This document shows positions 1 through 6,729 of a stretch of 14,226 bases of DNA, one piece after another. The notes under the pieces were generated by a model. It saw only the letters and a list, made by a program, of their open reading frames with translations. It made no database searches and was not told the DNA's origin. Location: contig JAJXXD010000042.1 of the NCBI GenBank assembly GCA_021781285.1, positions 1 to 14,226 on the forward strand, in the 5' to 3' direction. Every line of letters starts with the position of its first letter. The first letter of the stretch is position 1. Source of the DNA: a bacterium. GTDB taxonomy: Bacteria > SZUA-79 > Acidulodesulfobacterales > Acidulodesulfobacteraceae. A program made the translations under genes and the position numbers.

Positions 1-2
1 TT

Positions 3-749
3 GCAAGAAACATAGTAACTATTAAATTGGAAAACGAAATAGAACTTATTTATTCGTTTGCAAAAAATTACGGCATATCTAAATTTAAGGAAACTTTAGT
101 GGCTATTCAAAAATGCAAAGAGCTTTTAAAGAGCAAGGCCGCTATAAAATCCATTATGGGAATAGAAGGCATAGCGGCATCTTATTTTTTTAAAGCCTTT
201 AAAATGATGCTTAGGGACGAAAATCTGGTTTTTAACCTAAGGCAAAAAAATCCATCGGTAGATCCTATCAATTCATTATTGAGTTTCGGATATACGCTCA
301 TTACGAACGAAATATTAAGCGTGTTGATAGGGCAGGGTTTTGACCCGTATATTGGTTTTTTGCACGGTATTAATTACGGCAGACCTTCGCTCGCCCTTGA
401 TATAGTTGAAGAATTCAGAAGCGCAATAGACGGTTTTACGCTTAAACTCTTAAACAAAGCTATTTTAACGGAAGACGATTTTATATCGACGCCTGACGGA
501 ACATTTTTAAAGCCGAATTCTATGAAAAAATATTTTATCCATTACGATAAACTTATGTCTCCGCCGAATTCCGATGCCGATGCAAATTCTAATTCTAATT
601 TAAAATCAAAAAGGTTATATATTAAAGACAGAGTAAATATGTTGAGGAAATCTGTAATTTATAAAACTGAATACGCAATATCTTTAAATAATGGAAACCA
701 AGGAATATTTCCCGTGCCCGAAAGTAGTATTCTTTCCGATATGTATTAA
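3..749 (+). CDS. cas1: Cas1 CRISPR integrase, C-terminal part (5' end outside window)
   Basis: Cas1 is the catalytic subunit of the Cas1-Cas2 complex that inserts new spacers into the CRISPR array. The frame is open from base 3 with no stop, so the TTG at 27 is not the true start and the gene begins upstream. Counting from that TTG, the helical catalytic domain shows GIEG (E47), NPSVDPINSLLSFGY (75-89), GFLHG (H113) and SLALDIVEEFR (D125, E128). These give the Glu/His/Asp metal site of the family. The C-terminal end carries a Ser/Asn/Asp-rich linker (about 178-194) and then an unfamiliar tail. The last 66 bp overlap the 3' end of cas6 on the other strand. Whether the missing N-terminus carries a fusion such as Cas4 or a reverse transcriptase cannot be seen. 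Confidence 0.94.
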   Translation, partial: ARNIVTIKLENEIELIYSFAKNYGISKFKETLVAIQKCKELLKSKAAIKSIMGIEGIAASYFFKAFKMMLRDENLVFNLRQKNPSVDPINSLLSFGYTLITNEILSVLIGQGFDPYIGFLHGINYGRPSLALDIVEEFRSAIDGFTLKLLNKAILTEDDFISTPDGTFLKPNSMKKYFIHYDKLMSPPNSDADANSNSNLKSKRLYIKDRVNMLRKSVIYKTEYAISLNNGNQGIFPVPESSILSDMY

Positions 750-1682
750 TTCGCCGAGTTTAATGATCCATAAATATTCATAGGGAACGTTTTCGAATGA
801 AATATCGCCAATGAAGCCGCTTAGTTTCATATGAGTTTTTTGCCTGTTTGAATATCTGTCCAACGAATACCATTTTAACGATTTTTTAGAACTTATATCG
901 AGGGATTTTTCGATGTAATAATTGAAGTCTAATTCTAATTCCAATTTGCCTGCGTCATTAATGCAGTGAAAAAAATTAAGATTTGATATTCTTCTTAAAG
1001 CGTTTCGAACATATATATGGAATTCCGGTTCGGAAACGAGTTTTTCGTTAAAAATAATCCTCGTCGGGGTTATAAATTTTAAATTGACTAAAAAACGTTC
1101 GTCCTTATAGGAATCTTTATATGTAAAATCGTTTATAGAATAATAATTATTTAAAGATTTAAGCTCGTCGTTTTTATAATAATACAATACTTCTTTATCC
1201 TTATCGTTTATTATTTTCGTAATTATAAATTTACCTTTCTTCTGCCTGCCTATACCTTCTTTCCCTGCAAGTCCGAAAGAATAAGCAAAATAAGGAAATA
1301 AAGAAATCGCCTGACCTATCAGTATTAAAGAGAATTTTATTATCTCATTCTTTTTATAAAAGTTTTTTTGGTCTAAAGGCGGTTCTATTACGTAAGGATG
1401 AGGAACGGCTGAGTAGTTTCTTAATTTCAGGGAATTTGAAGGCGGTGGAGAATCGAATATTTTTTTAAACATACAGACTTTATCAAAACTGCATTCCCCG
1501 CATTCTCCTGAATGGGATATGCACATAACGTCTTTAAAAATATGTCCGAATACGCCCCTGAAGGTGGAACCCTTATAATCCGGAAGAACTACGTCGTTTT
1601 CCGCCTTAATTTCAAAGTTAAATTTTGCCGCTTTGAAATCTTTAAATATTTTTTTGATGTCAGATAAATTATTGTCCGGCAT
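684..1682 (-). CDS. cas6: Cas6 pre-crRNA processing endoribonuclease (RAMP family)
   Basis: Cas6 cuts the long CRISPR transcript within its repeats to release crRNA units. This 332-residue protein belongs to the larger Cas6 group with the C-terminal Cas6 domain. The end (304-328) reads LGELIHIGKNTTFGHGKYSL, the family's signature His plus glycine-rich loop. The N-terminal half has YKGSTFRGVFG (36-46), then a cysteine cluster at C54, C61, C64 and C70 typical of this subgroup, and GIGRQKKGKF (143-152). Catalytic residues differ among Cas6 proteins; H314 is a candidate only. The ATG lies 6 nt past a TATAGT box with no Shine-Dalgarno, suggesting a leaderless message. It is divergent from the CARF operon (119 bp between) and convergent with cas1, with their coding ends overlapping. 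Confidence 0.92.
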   Translation of the reverse strand: MPDNNLSDIKKIFKDFKAAKFNFEIKAENDVVLPDYKGSTFRGVFGHIFKDVMCISHSGECGECSFDKVCMFKKIFDSPPPSNSLKLRNYSAVPHPYVIEPPLDQKNFYKKNEIIKFSLILIGQAISLFPYFAYSFGLAGKEGIGRQKKGKFIITKIINDKDKEVLYYYKNDELKSLNNYYSINDFTYKDSYKDERFLVNLKFITPTRIIFNEKLVSEPEFHIYVRNALRRISNLNFFHCINDAGKLELELDFNYYIEKSLDISSKKSLKWYSLDRYSNRQKTHMKLSGFIGDISFENVPYEYLWIIKLGELIHIGKNTTFGHGKYSLVSII

Positions 1683-1688
1683 AAACTT

Positions 1689-1694
1689 ACTATA
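1689..1694 (-). promoter_or_regulatory. Probable -10 box of cas6
   Basis: TATAGT on the minus strand ends 6 nt before the cas6 ATG, so transcription would begin at or next to the start codon. No good -35 is seen at 17 bp; a TTGTTT lies 20 bp upstream. Support is weak because the region is very AT-rich. Confidence 0.35.
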
Positions 1695-1763
1695 GCATAT
1701 TTTACGTTTTTGAAAAACAACATTGTTTTGTATCGATTAATGGCAGGTTCGGGCTTATAATTG

Positions 1764-1791
1764 TTGCAAAAGATTTCCAATAATATATAAT
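1764..1791 (+). promoter_or_regulatory. Promoter of the CARF operon
   Basis: TTGCAA (1764-1769), a 16-bp spacer and TATAAT (1786-1791) form a sigma70-like promoter. The -10 box ends 10 nt before the ATG at 1802, so the 5' leader would be about 3 nt. No Shine-Dalgarno is present, which fits leaderless initiation. Confidence 0.5.
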
Positions 1792-1801
1792 TTAAATAAA
1801 T

Positions 1802-2950
1802 ATGAAAACAATTTTAGTAAGCATTGCGGGTTTAAGTCCTCAAATAATTACCGAAACCCTATACTACTATTTAATCGAGAGAAAACCGCCAATATGGATT
1901 AACGAGGTAAAGGTTTTGACGACTTATCCGGGAAAACAAAAAATAATGGAAACACTTTTAGATAAAAATAATGGAAAATTTTATTCATTCTGCAAGGATT
2001 ACAATATAAACCCTAAAGATATTAAATTCGATGAGAGTTCCGTTTTAGTTCTTGGCGGAGATGCGCCTATAGAAGACATTATTTCAGATAAAGACAGCGC
2101 CGAAACAGGAAACGAAGTAGTTAAATTTACGAAAGAAATTTCGATGATTCCCGATTCAAATTGCATTTATTCTATAGCCGGAGGCAGAAAGACTATGACC
2201 GCTTATCTGTCGCTTGCCGCTCAATTATATGGAAAAGACGATGACGTATTAAGCCATACTTTAGTCAGTCCCGATTTTGAATCAAACCGGGATTTTTACT
2301 ATATCCCCCCGGAAAATAAAGAAATGGAAGTTAAAGATACATTTGGGAATATCATAAAAACTTTAAATACTAAAGACGCAAAAATATATTCTTCCGAAAT
2401 AGTTTTTTTAAAATTAAGGAAGTTTTTGAATACTAAAGACGATTTATTTTATGACGATTTAGTCGGCATTGCCCAGAAAAGAATAGATTTTTGTGGAGAC
2501 AAAATAGTTGCTTTCGATATAAAAAACACCTCGGTGCTTTTAGGGAATAAGAAGGTAAAACTTCGCCCGATAGAAATATGCATATATTATCTGTTTTATT
2601 ATTTTAAAATTAAATGTAAAAATGATTTTTGCGGAGACTGCACCGATTGTTATCTTTCCGTAAACGACCTTTCCTCCGATGATAATATCAAGATTATTTT
2701 AAATGTTTACGAAAAGATTTATTCTAAAAACAGCGGTCATTTTGAGAGACTTTCAGAATCTTTCAAAAATCAGAATAAAGGCAATGAATTTTTTATGCAG
2801 AATGTTTCGAATATCAATAAAAAACTTAAGAAACATCTAAATGCTTTTGAATATCCGGTTTACAGAATATCTAAAACCGGAAATTACGGCAAAAGATATG
2901 GAATATTTGTCGATAAAAGAAATGTTAAGAGGGAAACTTTATATGGTTGA
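1802..2950 (+). CDS. NE0113-family CARF protein, type III CRISPR accessory (probable cyclic-oligoadenylate sensor or ring nuclease)
   Basis: The N-terminal ~170 residues match the NE0113 (TIGR02584-type) CRISPR family: ILVSIAGLSPQIITETLY (4-21), EVKVLTTYPG (35-44), SIAGGRKTM (124-132) and DDVLSHTLVSPDFE (147-160). This is a CARF fold, which binds cyclic oligoadenylate made by Cas10; some relatives of this group are thought to be ring nucleases that degrade the signal. The C-terminal part (about 253-376) begins with KLRPIEICIYYLFYYF and ends with a basic helix and RISKTGNYGKRYGIFV, which I read as a winged-helix domain. It contains a likely zinc site at C272, C277, C280 and C283. No HEPN motif (RxxxxH) was noticed, so RNase activity of the Csm6 kind is not supported. 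It is first in a three-gene operon and its stop overlaps the next start by 8 bp. The family is clear; the activity is inferred. Confidence 0.86.
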   Translation: MKTILVSIAGLSPQIITETLYYYLIERKPPIWINEVKVLTTYPGKQKIMETLLDKNNGKFYSFCKDYNINPKDIKFDESSVLVLGGDAPIEDIISDKDSAETGNEVVKFTKEISMIPDSNCIYSIAGGRKTMTAYLSLAAQLYGKDDDVLSHTLVSPDFESNRDFYYIPPENKEMEVKDTFGNIIKTLNTKDAKIYSSEIVFLKLRKFLNTKDDLFYDDLVGIAQKRIDFCGDKIVAFDIKNTSVLLGNKKVKLRPIEICIYYLFYYFKIKCKNDFCGDCTDCYLSVNDLSSDDNIKIILNVYEKIYSKNSGHFERLSESFKNQNKGNEFFMQNVSNINKKLKKHLNAFEYPVYRISKTGNYGKRYGIFVDKRNVKRETLYG

Positions 2951-3287
2951 GATAGACTTGTCTTTGAATAATGAAGAGATATATAAAAATGTAAAAATCG
3001 AAAGTTTTGGCGGCCGCAAATCTTTTGAGATAAATCAAGAAAACCTTGATACGATTGGTAAAAATATTACCGAATATATTCGGCGCTTAAAAGAAACGTT
3101 TAAAACAGATAAAGCCGCAAGTCGGCAGGAGCATGGGCAGGATTTAGCGGATTTTAACGATTCGGTTACATTGACCGGCGCAACCGCTATTCCGGTCTAT
3201 CTTGTTGCTTTTCATATAGTTGTCCACAGTTTTCATGAAGTCAGATATAAAAACGAAATGTATGACGTTATAGCGGCTAAACACTAA
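2943..3287 (+). CDS. Small Csx3-like CRISPR accessory protein (Crn3-type ring nuclease relative)
   Basis: This is a 114-residue protein. I chose the ATG at 2943 because AAGAGGGA (2927-2934) sits 8 nt upstream and the start overlaps the previous stop, as in translational coupling; an upstream in-frame ATG at 2841 lies deep inside the previous gene. The C-terminal 41 residues resemble Csx3: SVTLTGATAIPVYL (74-87), then H91, H95 and H98, Y102, and a terminal H114. The known family pattern, from memory, is GxxPxWL, two His, a YDP motif and a final SH. Csx3 (Crn3) degrades cyclic tetra-adenylate using a Mn site. Here the YDP position reads YKN (102-104), so a metal-site Asp seems lost. The N-terminal 70 residues are unrecognised. 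The locus supports a role in type III signalling; the family call is moderate. Confidence 0.55.
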   Translation: MVEIDLSLNNEEIYKNVKIESFGGRKSFEINQENLDTIGKNITEYIRRLKETFKTDKAASRQEHGQDLADFNDSVTLTGATAIPVYLVAFHIVVHSFHEVRYKNEMYDVIAAKH

Positions 3288-3295
3288 TAAAACTT

Positions 3296-4273
3296 ATGTT
3301 TAAAAAATTTAATAAAGATTATTTTATTTTAGCCGGATTATTGTCGGTTTGGCTAATTTTAATCGGAATTGCAGGAAATTATTTTACCGATATTATAGAT
3401 AATTATTTTAAGAATACCTTGTCTATATTGTTAATAAAATTATTTATTATGTCAGTCTTGCTTTTACTGTTCATTTCTTTTTTATATATAAAAAAGAAAA
3501 GGTTTAAGTTTTACGCATTATCCAACGAAGCATTGATGGAAAACGACAGCTTTAAGGCCGTTATTCTGCCCATATCTATTCCTTCCAAAATTATTATTAT
3601 TAATTTTTCGTATATCGATAATAATAACGAAGAGAGATATTTAAAAGATGAAGATATTAAAAATATTAATTTATTAGGCGACGTTTTAGATTTAGTGAAG
3701 CAGAAAAATATAAAAGAAATTTATTTAGATGTAAGAAATTCCGAGAAAGATAACGGCAATACTAAGTGCTTAATTTTTTCTAAAAACAACGAAGATGAAG
3801 TAGAAAAAAATAAAAGATTTATAAACTGGTTAAAAGAAATAAGGCAAATTAAATGGAACTGGGCGGTGCAATTACTGATAATCGCAAAAAATTCAAAATC
3901 GTTAGAACACATCAGGCTTATATGTACGGAAAATAATATAGATAAAATATATATTTTAAAATTTATAATTATTTGCCTATTGAATAAATTTGGCGAAAAT
4001 GAGGGCATAATCGCTCATAAAATCAAAAGTTTCGAGAATTTTACTATTCTTTCCGAACTTGTGGAAAAGATAGAAGAAGACTTTGAAAACAGGTATAATT
4101 TTAAAGATAAAGAAATAGCTTTCGATATAACCGGCGGAACTAAGCCGGTCAGCGTTATAGGAACATTTTTTACCTTAAAATCAAGGACTCCCATATTATA
4201 CGTAAGTCAGGAAGATGAGTTCGGCAAAATACTGCAAATAAATGCGATTATTAATATCGAGCCGCCGGAGTAA
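3296..4273 (+). CDS. Two-helix membrane protein with CARF-like domain (candidate type III CRISPR effector)
   Basis: Two hydrophobic helices stand at the N-terminus (about 10-28 and 42-65), followed by a basic KKKRFKF stop-transfer segment, then a soluble domain of about 250 residues. The domain ends with AFDITGGTKPVSVIGTFF (275-292) and TPILYVSQE (298-306). DITGGTK is a ligand-loop motif common to CARF and related SAVED-type nucleotide sensors. An earlier segment has W187-W189 and a helix-strand run to 214, consistent with a Rossmann-like fold. The domain order recalls Cam1-type CARF membrane effectors, which depolarise the membrane when cyclic oligoadenylate is bound, but Cam1 as I know it is smaller with one helix. 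It lies 8 bp after the Csx3-like gene in the same operon and has no visible Shine-Dalgarno. The CARF-like call is good; pore or depolarising function is inference. Confidence 0.72.
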   Translation: MFKKFNKDYFILAGLLSVWLILIGIAGNYFTDIIDNYFKNTLSILLIKLFIMSVLLLLFISFLYIKKKRFKFYALSNEALMENDSFKAVILPISIPSKIIIINFSYIDNNNEERYLKDEDIKNINLLGDVLDLVKQKNIKEIYLDVRNSEKDNGNTKCLIFSKNNEDEVEKNKRFINWLKEIRQIKWNWAVQLLIIAKNSKSLEHIRLICTENNIDKIYILKFIIICLLNKFGENEGIIAHKIKSFENFTILSELVEKIEEDFENRYNFKDKEIAFDITGGTKPVSVIGTFFTLKSRTPILYVSQEDEFGKILQINAIINIEPPE

Positions 4274-4280
4274 TGAACTG

Positions 4281-4712
4281 TTACCTGTCGGCAATAACTT
4301 CTTCCACGGGCGACGAAGTTTTGTCGGGCATAAGATAGCTCTTTATATCCACGACGTTTTCGGGGCTGTTGCCCTTCACGGAAAGAATTACGTAAGAATA
4401 GAAAGGCCATGAAGCGTTTATATCGAAGCTCGAGGGGATTGCGGGATGGTTCGGGTGGGTATGGTAAAATCCTAGTATATCAAGATTTTCTTTCATACAA
4501 AATTTATCCATTTCCAAAATATCTTTGGGTTCGATTTCAAAGCTGTCCCATGTAATTTTTCCGTAGCGGTTTTCGGCGGGATACGCTTTTACGATAATCT
4601 TGTTTTCTCCTTCGATTTTTCCAAGAAGTCCGCCGCATGCTTCATACGGGAATATTTCCGCCGCATGTTTTTTGATTATTTCGAACTCGTTTTTTGGAAT
4701 TATAATTGCCAT
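4281..4712 (-). CDS. JAMM/MPN (M67) metallopeptidase, Mec/HcyD-like
   Basis: This 143-residue zinc peptidase has the complete JAMM signature: E24 in YEACGGLLG, then H84-T-H86-P87 followed by S94 and D97. Such stand-alone bacterial JAB proteins (Mec in Mycobacterium, HcyD in Wolinella) release a newly formed cysteine or homocysteine from the C-terminus of a ubiquitin-like sulfur carrier. It is the last gene of the sulfur operon, 8 bp after the cysM stop, with no strong Shine-Dalgarno of its own, so translation is probably coupled. In this operon the carrier has its Gly-Gly inside the chain, so this peptidase is also the best local candidate for trimming it; that is inference. Its stop lies 7 bp from the end of the converging CARF operon, with no terminator hairpin seen between. 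Confidence 0.9.
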   Translation of the reverse strand: MAIIIPKNEFEIIKKHAAEIFPYEACGGLLGKIEGENKIIVKAYPAENRYGKITWDSFEIEPKDILEMDKFCMKENLDILGFYHTHPNHPAIPSSFDINASWPFYSYVILSVKGNSPENVVDIKSYLMPDKTSSPVEEVIADR

Positions 4713-4720
4713 AATGTTTT

Positions 4721-5632
4721 TTACCGTAACTCGGCAAAGACTCTCGTAGAAAGATATCTTGACCCGGTGTCGGGAAGCGCCGTAGCGAAATTTCCTTTAT
4801 ATTTTTCCGCAAGCTTACTGATGCCGTAAACATTTGCCCCGGAGGAAAATCCGCATAAAATCCCTTCTTCTCTCACGAGCCTTTTAAGCATCGCGTAACT
4901 GCCTTCGGTATCGACTTTTACAAAATCGTCTATTATTTTATCGGCGTCGAATCCTTGAAAATTTAGGGAATAGTTATATTTCCAACCTTCTATTCCGTGC
5001 ATTTCATTATCCGGCACTACGGCGATAATTTTTATTTTATCGTTATATTCTTTAAGCCTTTTGCCTATACCAAGTATCGTCCCGCCGGTGCCGATGCCCG
5101 TAGCGAAATAATCGATGTTTCCGCCGGTCTGCTCAAGAAGTTCTAGCGCCGTCGTTTCATAGTGGGCTATCGGATTATAAGGATTATTATACTGGTCCGG
5201 CATATAATACATATTTTTGCCGCCCCTTTCATATTCTTCCATCGCCCGTTTTATCGCTCCGTCGTGGCTTTCTTCCGCAGGGGTAAGAATCAATTCTGCG
5301 CCGTATAAGCGCATTATTTTCTTTCTTTCTTCGCTCATATTGGAAGGGGCGTAAATTTTGACTTTAATGCCGAGAAACGCGCCTATCATCGCGTAAGAAA
5401 TACCGGTATTGCCGGAAGAGGAATCTATTATGGCAGCCCCGTCTTTTATCAAACCTTTTTCCACGGCATTTTTGAGCATATACAGCGCAGGCCTGTCTTT
5501 TACGGAGCCGCCCGGATTAAGCCCTTCGAGTTTTGCGTATAGCTTTGAACCGGAAATGACCGGATTAATTATTTTGTTCAACAGAACCGCTCCGGTGCCG
5601 CCGATATTCGATAATAAGTCATTTTTTTCCAT
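4721..5632 (-). CDS. cysM: PLP-dependent cysteine synthase, CysM-like
   Basis: This 303-residue fold-type II PLP enzyme replaces the leaving group of O-acetyl- or O-phosphoserine with a sulfur nucleophile to make cysteine. Visible motifs are NPGGSVKDR with the PLP lysine K45, the substrate loop SSSGNTG (71-77), PDQYNNPYNPIAHYETT (145-161), the phosphate loop GTGGT (181-185) and a late SSGAN. The ATG at 5632 overlaps the TusA-like gene's stop by 14 bp, and the N-terminus then matches the usual family start; the frame is open further upstream, but that stretch lies inside the preceding gene. With a thiocarboxylate carrier, an E1-like enzyme and a JAMM peptidase beside it, it most resembles mycobacterial CysM, which accepts sulfur from CysO-COSH. 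Sulfide dependence and substrate choice cannot be read from the sequence. Confidence 0.92.
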   Translation of the reverse strand: MEKNDLLSNIGGTGAVLLNKIINPVISGSKLYAKLEGLNPGGSVKDRPALYMLKNAVEKGLIKDGAAIIDSSSGNTGISYAMIGAFLGIKVKIYAPSNMSEERKKIMRLYGAELILTPAEESHDGAIKRAMEEYERGGKNMYYMPDQYNNPYNPIAHYETTALELLEQTGGNIDYFATGIGTGGTILGIGKRLKEYNDKIKIIAVVPDNEMHGIEGWKYNYSLNFQGFDADKIIDDFVKVDTEGSYAMLKRLVREEGILCGFSSGANVYGISKLAEKYKGNFATALPDTGSRYLSTRVFAELR

Positions 5633-5867
5633 CTTTTTCCACGATAATTTCGTAATCGGTATCGTTAATTTTATTGATGGATAAAACTTTATGCCCCTGT
5701 TCCTCCATAGAACGGGGGACATTTCTTATGGCGGGTTCGTAGTCCACTATTACTCTTAAAATTTCGCCTTTTTTCATCTTTTCTAAGGCAAGCTTCGATT
5801 TTACGAAGGTAAAAGGGCATATTTCGCCTTTGATATTCAATTCGCTGTTTTCTTTATATTCGGACAT
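5619..5867 (-). CDS. tusA: TusA-family sulfur carrier/sulfurtransferase
   Basis: This 82-residue protein has the TusA/SirA fold pattern. The motif GEICPFTFVKSKLALEKM carries the conserved Cys-Pro (C17, P18) that holds a persulfide, and strand IIVEKDGKK ends the domain. TusA proteins pass sulfane sulfur between donors and acceptors in the cytoplasm. GGGAG lies 10 nt before the ATG. The gene sits between the E1-like gene (34 bp away) and cysM (overlapping by 14 bp). This E1 has no rhodanese domain, so TusA could be the sulfur donor to the activated carrier; that role is inferred from context. The first T of the usual CPxP/CPxT motif is kept (T20). The family assignment is firm; equivalence to E. 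coli TusA in tRNA thiolation is not claimed. Confidence 0.87.
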   Translation of the reverse strand: MSEYKENSELNIKGEICPFTFVKSKLALEKMKKGEILRVIVDYEPAIRNVPRSMEEQGHKVLSINKINDTDYEIIVEKDGKK

Positions 5868-5901
5868 TTAATTTGCACTCCCGCAATTATTTGCGATTAT
5901 T

Positions 5902-6705
5902 TCAATTTTTAAATTCGCACAGGTCGCCGTATTCGATTAATTCAAAAACCGTCGGATTTTCGCCGCATAATGGACAGGTTTTATCCTGCCTGAGTTTCAT
6001 TTCGGTAAATTTCATATCGAGGGCATCGTATATCAGAAGTCTTCCGTTTAAAGTTTGTCCAACGCCCAGAATTATTTTTATGGCTTCGTTTGCCTGAATT
6101 GCGCCTATTACTCCGGGGAGAACGCCTAAAACTCCGGCTTCCTGACAGCTCGGAACGAGTCCCGCAGGCGGAGGAGTCGGGAAAAGACATCTATAGCACG
6201 GACCTTCTTCCGGCAGAAATACCGTCGCCTGCCCGTCGAAGCGGAAAATAGAACCGTAAACTAAAGGCTTTTTCATAAAATGGCAGGCATCGTTTATTAA
6301 ATATCTCGTCGGAAAATTATCGGTTGCATCTACGACCACGTCGTAATCTTTTATTATATCTTTAATATTGGCGGCATTAATGCCTTCTTTATACGTTACG
6401 ACTTTTACGTCCGGATTGATGCGCGCTATGGAATCTCTCGCGGAATCGACCTTGTACCTTCCGACGTCCGCCGTTCCGTGCCATATCTGCCTTTGAAGGT
6501 TGGATAAATCAACGGTATCGTAATCTACTATTCCGAGAGTTCCTATTCCCGCCGCTCCGAGATAATATCCGCAGGGAGCGCCGAGCCCTCCGGCTCCGAT
6601 AAGAAGGACTTTCGACGAAAGCAGTTTTTCCTGTCCTTCGCCGCCGACTTCCGGCAGTATTATATGTCTTGCGTATCTTTTTATTTGCTCTTCGCTGAAA
6701 TTCAA
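5902..6705 (-). CDS. moeB: E1-like adenylyltransferase, MoeB/ThiF/HesA family
   Basis: This 267-residue enzyme adenylates the C-terminal Gly-Gly of a ubiquitin-like sulfur carrier. Motifs: RYARHIILPEVG near the start, the nucleotide loop GAGGLG (37-42), D61, NLQRQ (69-73), K85 and DATDNFPTR (126-134). Zinc is likely bound by C170/C173 and C244/C247, and the conserved SCQEAGVLG (186-194) holds the candidate catalytic C187. The start is TTG at 6705, supported by GGAGG 8 nt upstream and the family's usual N-terminus. There is no C-terminal rhodanese domain, unlike MoeZ, so sulfur must come from elsewhere, perhaps the TusA-like protein encoded next. The partner is likely the MoaD-NIL protein encoded 24 bp upstream. 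A role in molybdopterin synthesis is less likely because no moa gene is nearby, but cannot be excluded. Confidence 0.92.
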   Translation of the reverse strand: MNFSEEQIKRYARHIILPEVGGEGQEKLLSSKVLLIGAGGLGAPCGYYLGAAGIGTLGIVDYDTVDLSNLQRQIWHGTADVGRYKVDSARDSIARINPDVKVVTYKEGINAANIKDIIKDYDVVVDATDNFPTRYLINDACHFMKKPLVYGSIFRFDGQATVFLPEEGPCYRCLFPTPPPAGLVPSCQEAGVLGVLPGVIGAIQANEAIKIILGVGQTLNGRLLIYDALDMKFTEMKLRQDKTCPLCGENPTVFELIEYGDLCEFKN

Positions 6706-6729
6706 ATTTGTATCCTCCGTATAAAATCT

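Noticed and set aside
573..602. Short repeated ATTCTA units in cas1, echoed near 928-943 in cas6
   Set aside because: They encode an Asn/Ser linker in cas1 and ordinary codons in cas6; too short and degenerate to be a repeat element.
1589..1780. 63-codon minus-strand reading frame overlapping the cas6 start
   Set aside because: It overlaps cas6 in another frame, covers the divergent promoters, has no Shine-Dalgarno and resembles nothing known.
2841..2942. Upstream in-frame extension of the Csx3-like protein
   Set aside because: It lies wholly inside the preceding CARF gene in another frame, and a good Shine-Dalgarno supports the ATG at 2943.
1..4273. Possible CRISPR array next to cas1 and cas6
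   Set aside because: No regularly spaced direct repeats of 24-40 bp were found; the whole stretch is coding apart from 119 bp.
5633..5722. 30-residue N-terminal extension of the cysteine synthase
   Set aside because: It reads through the TusA-like gene in another frame; the ATG at 5632 gives the family's normal start.
5873..6097. 74-codon + strand frame opposite the moeB gene
   Set aside because: It is antisense to the conserved MoeB coding sequence and shows no domain or ribosome-binding site.
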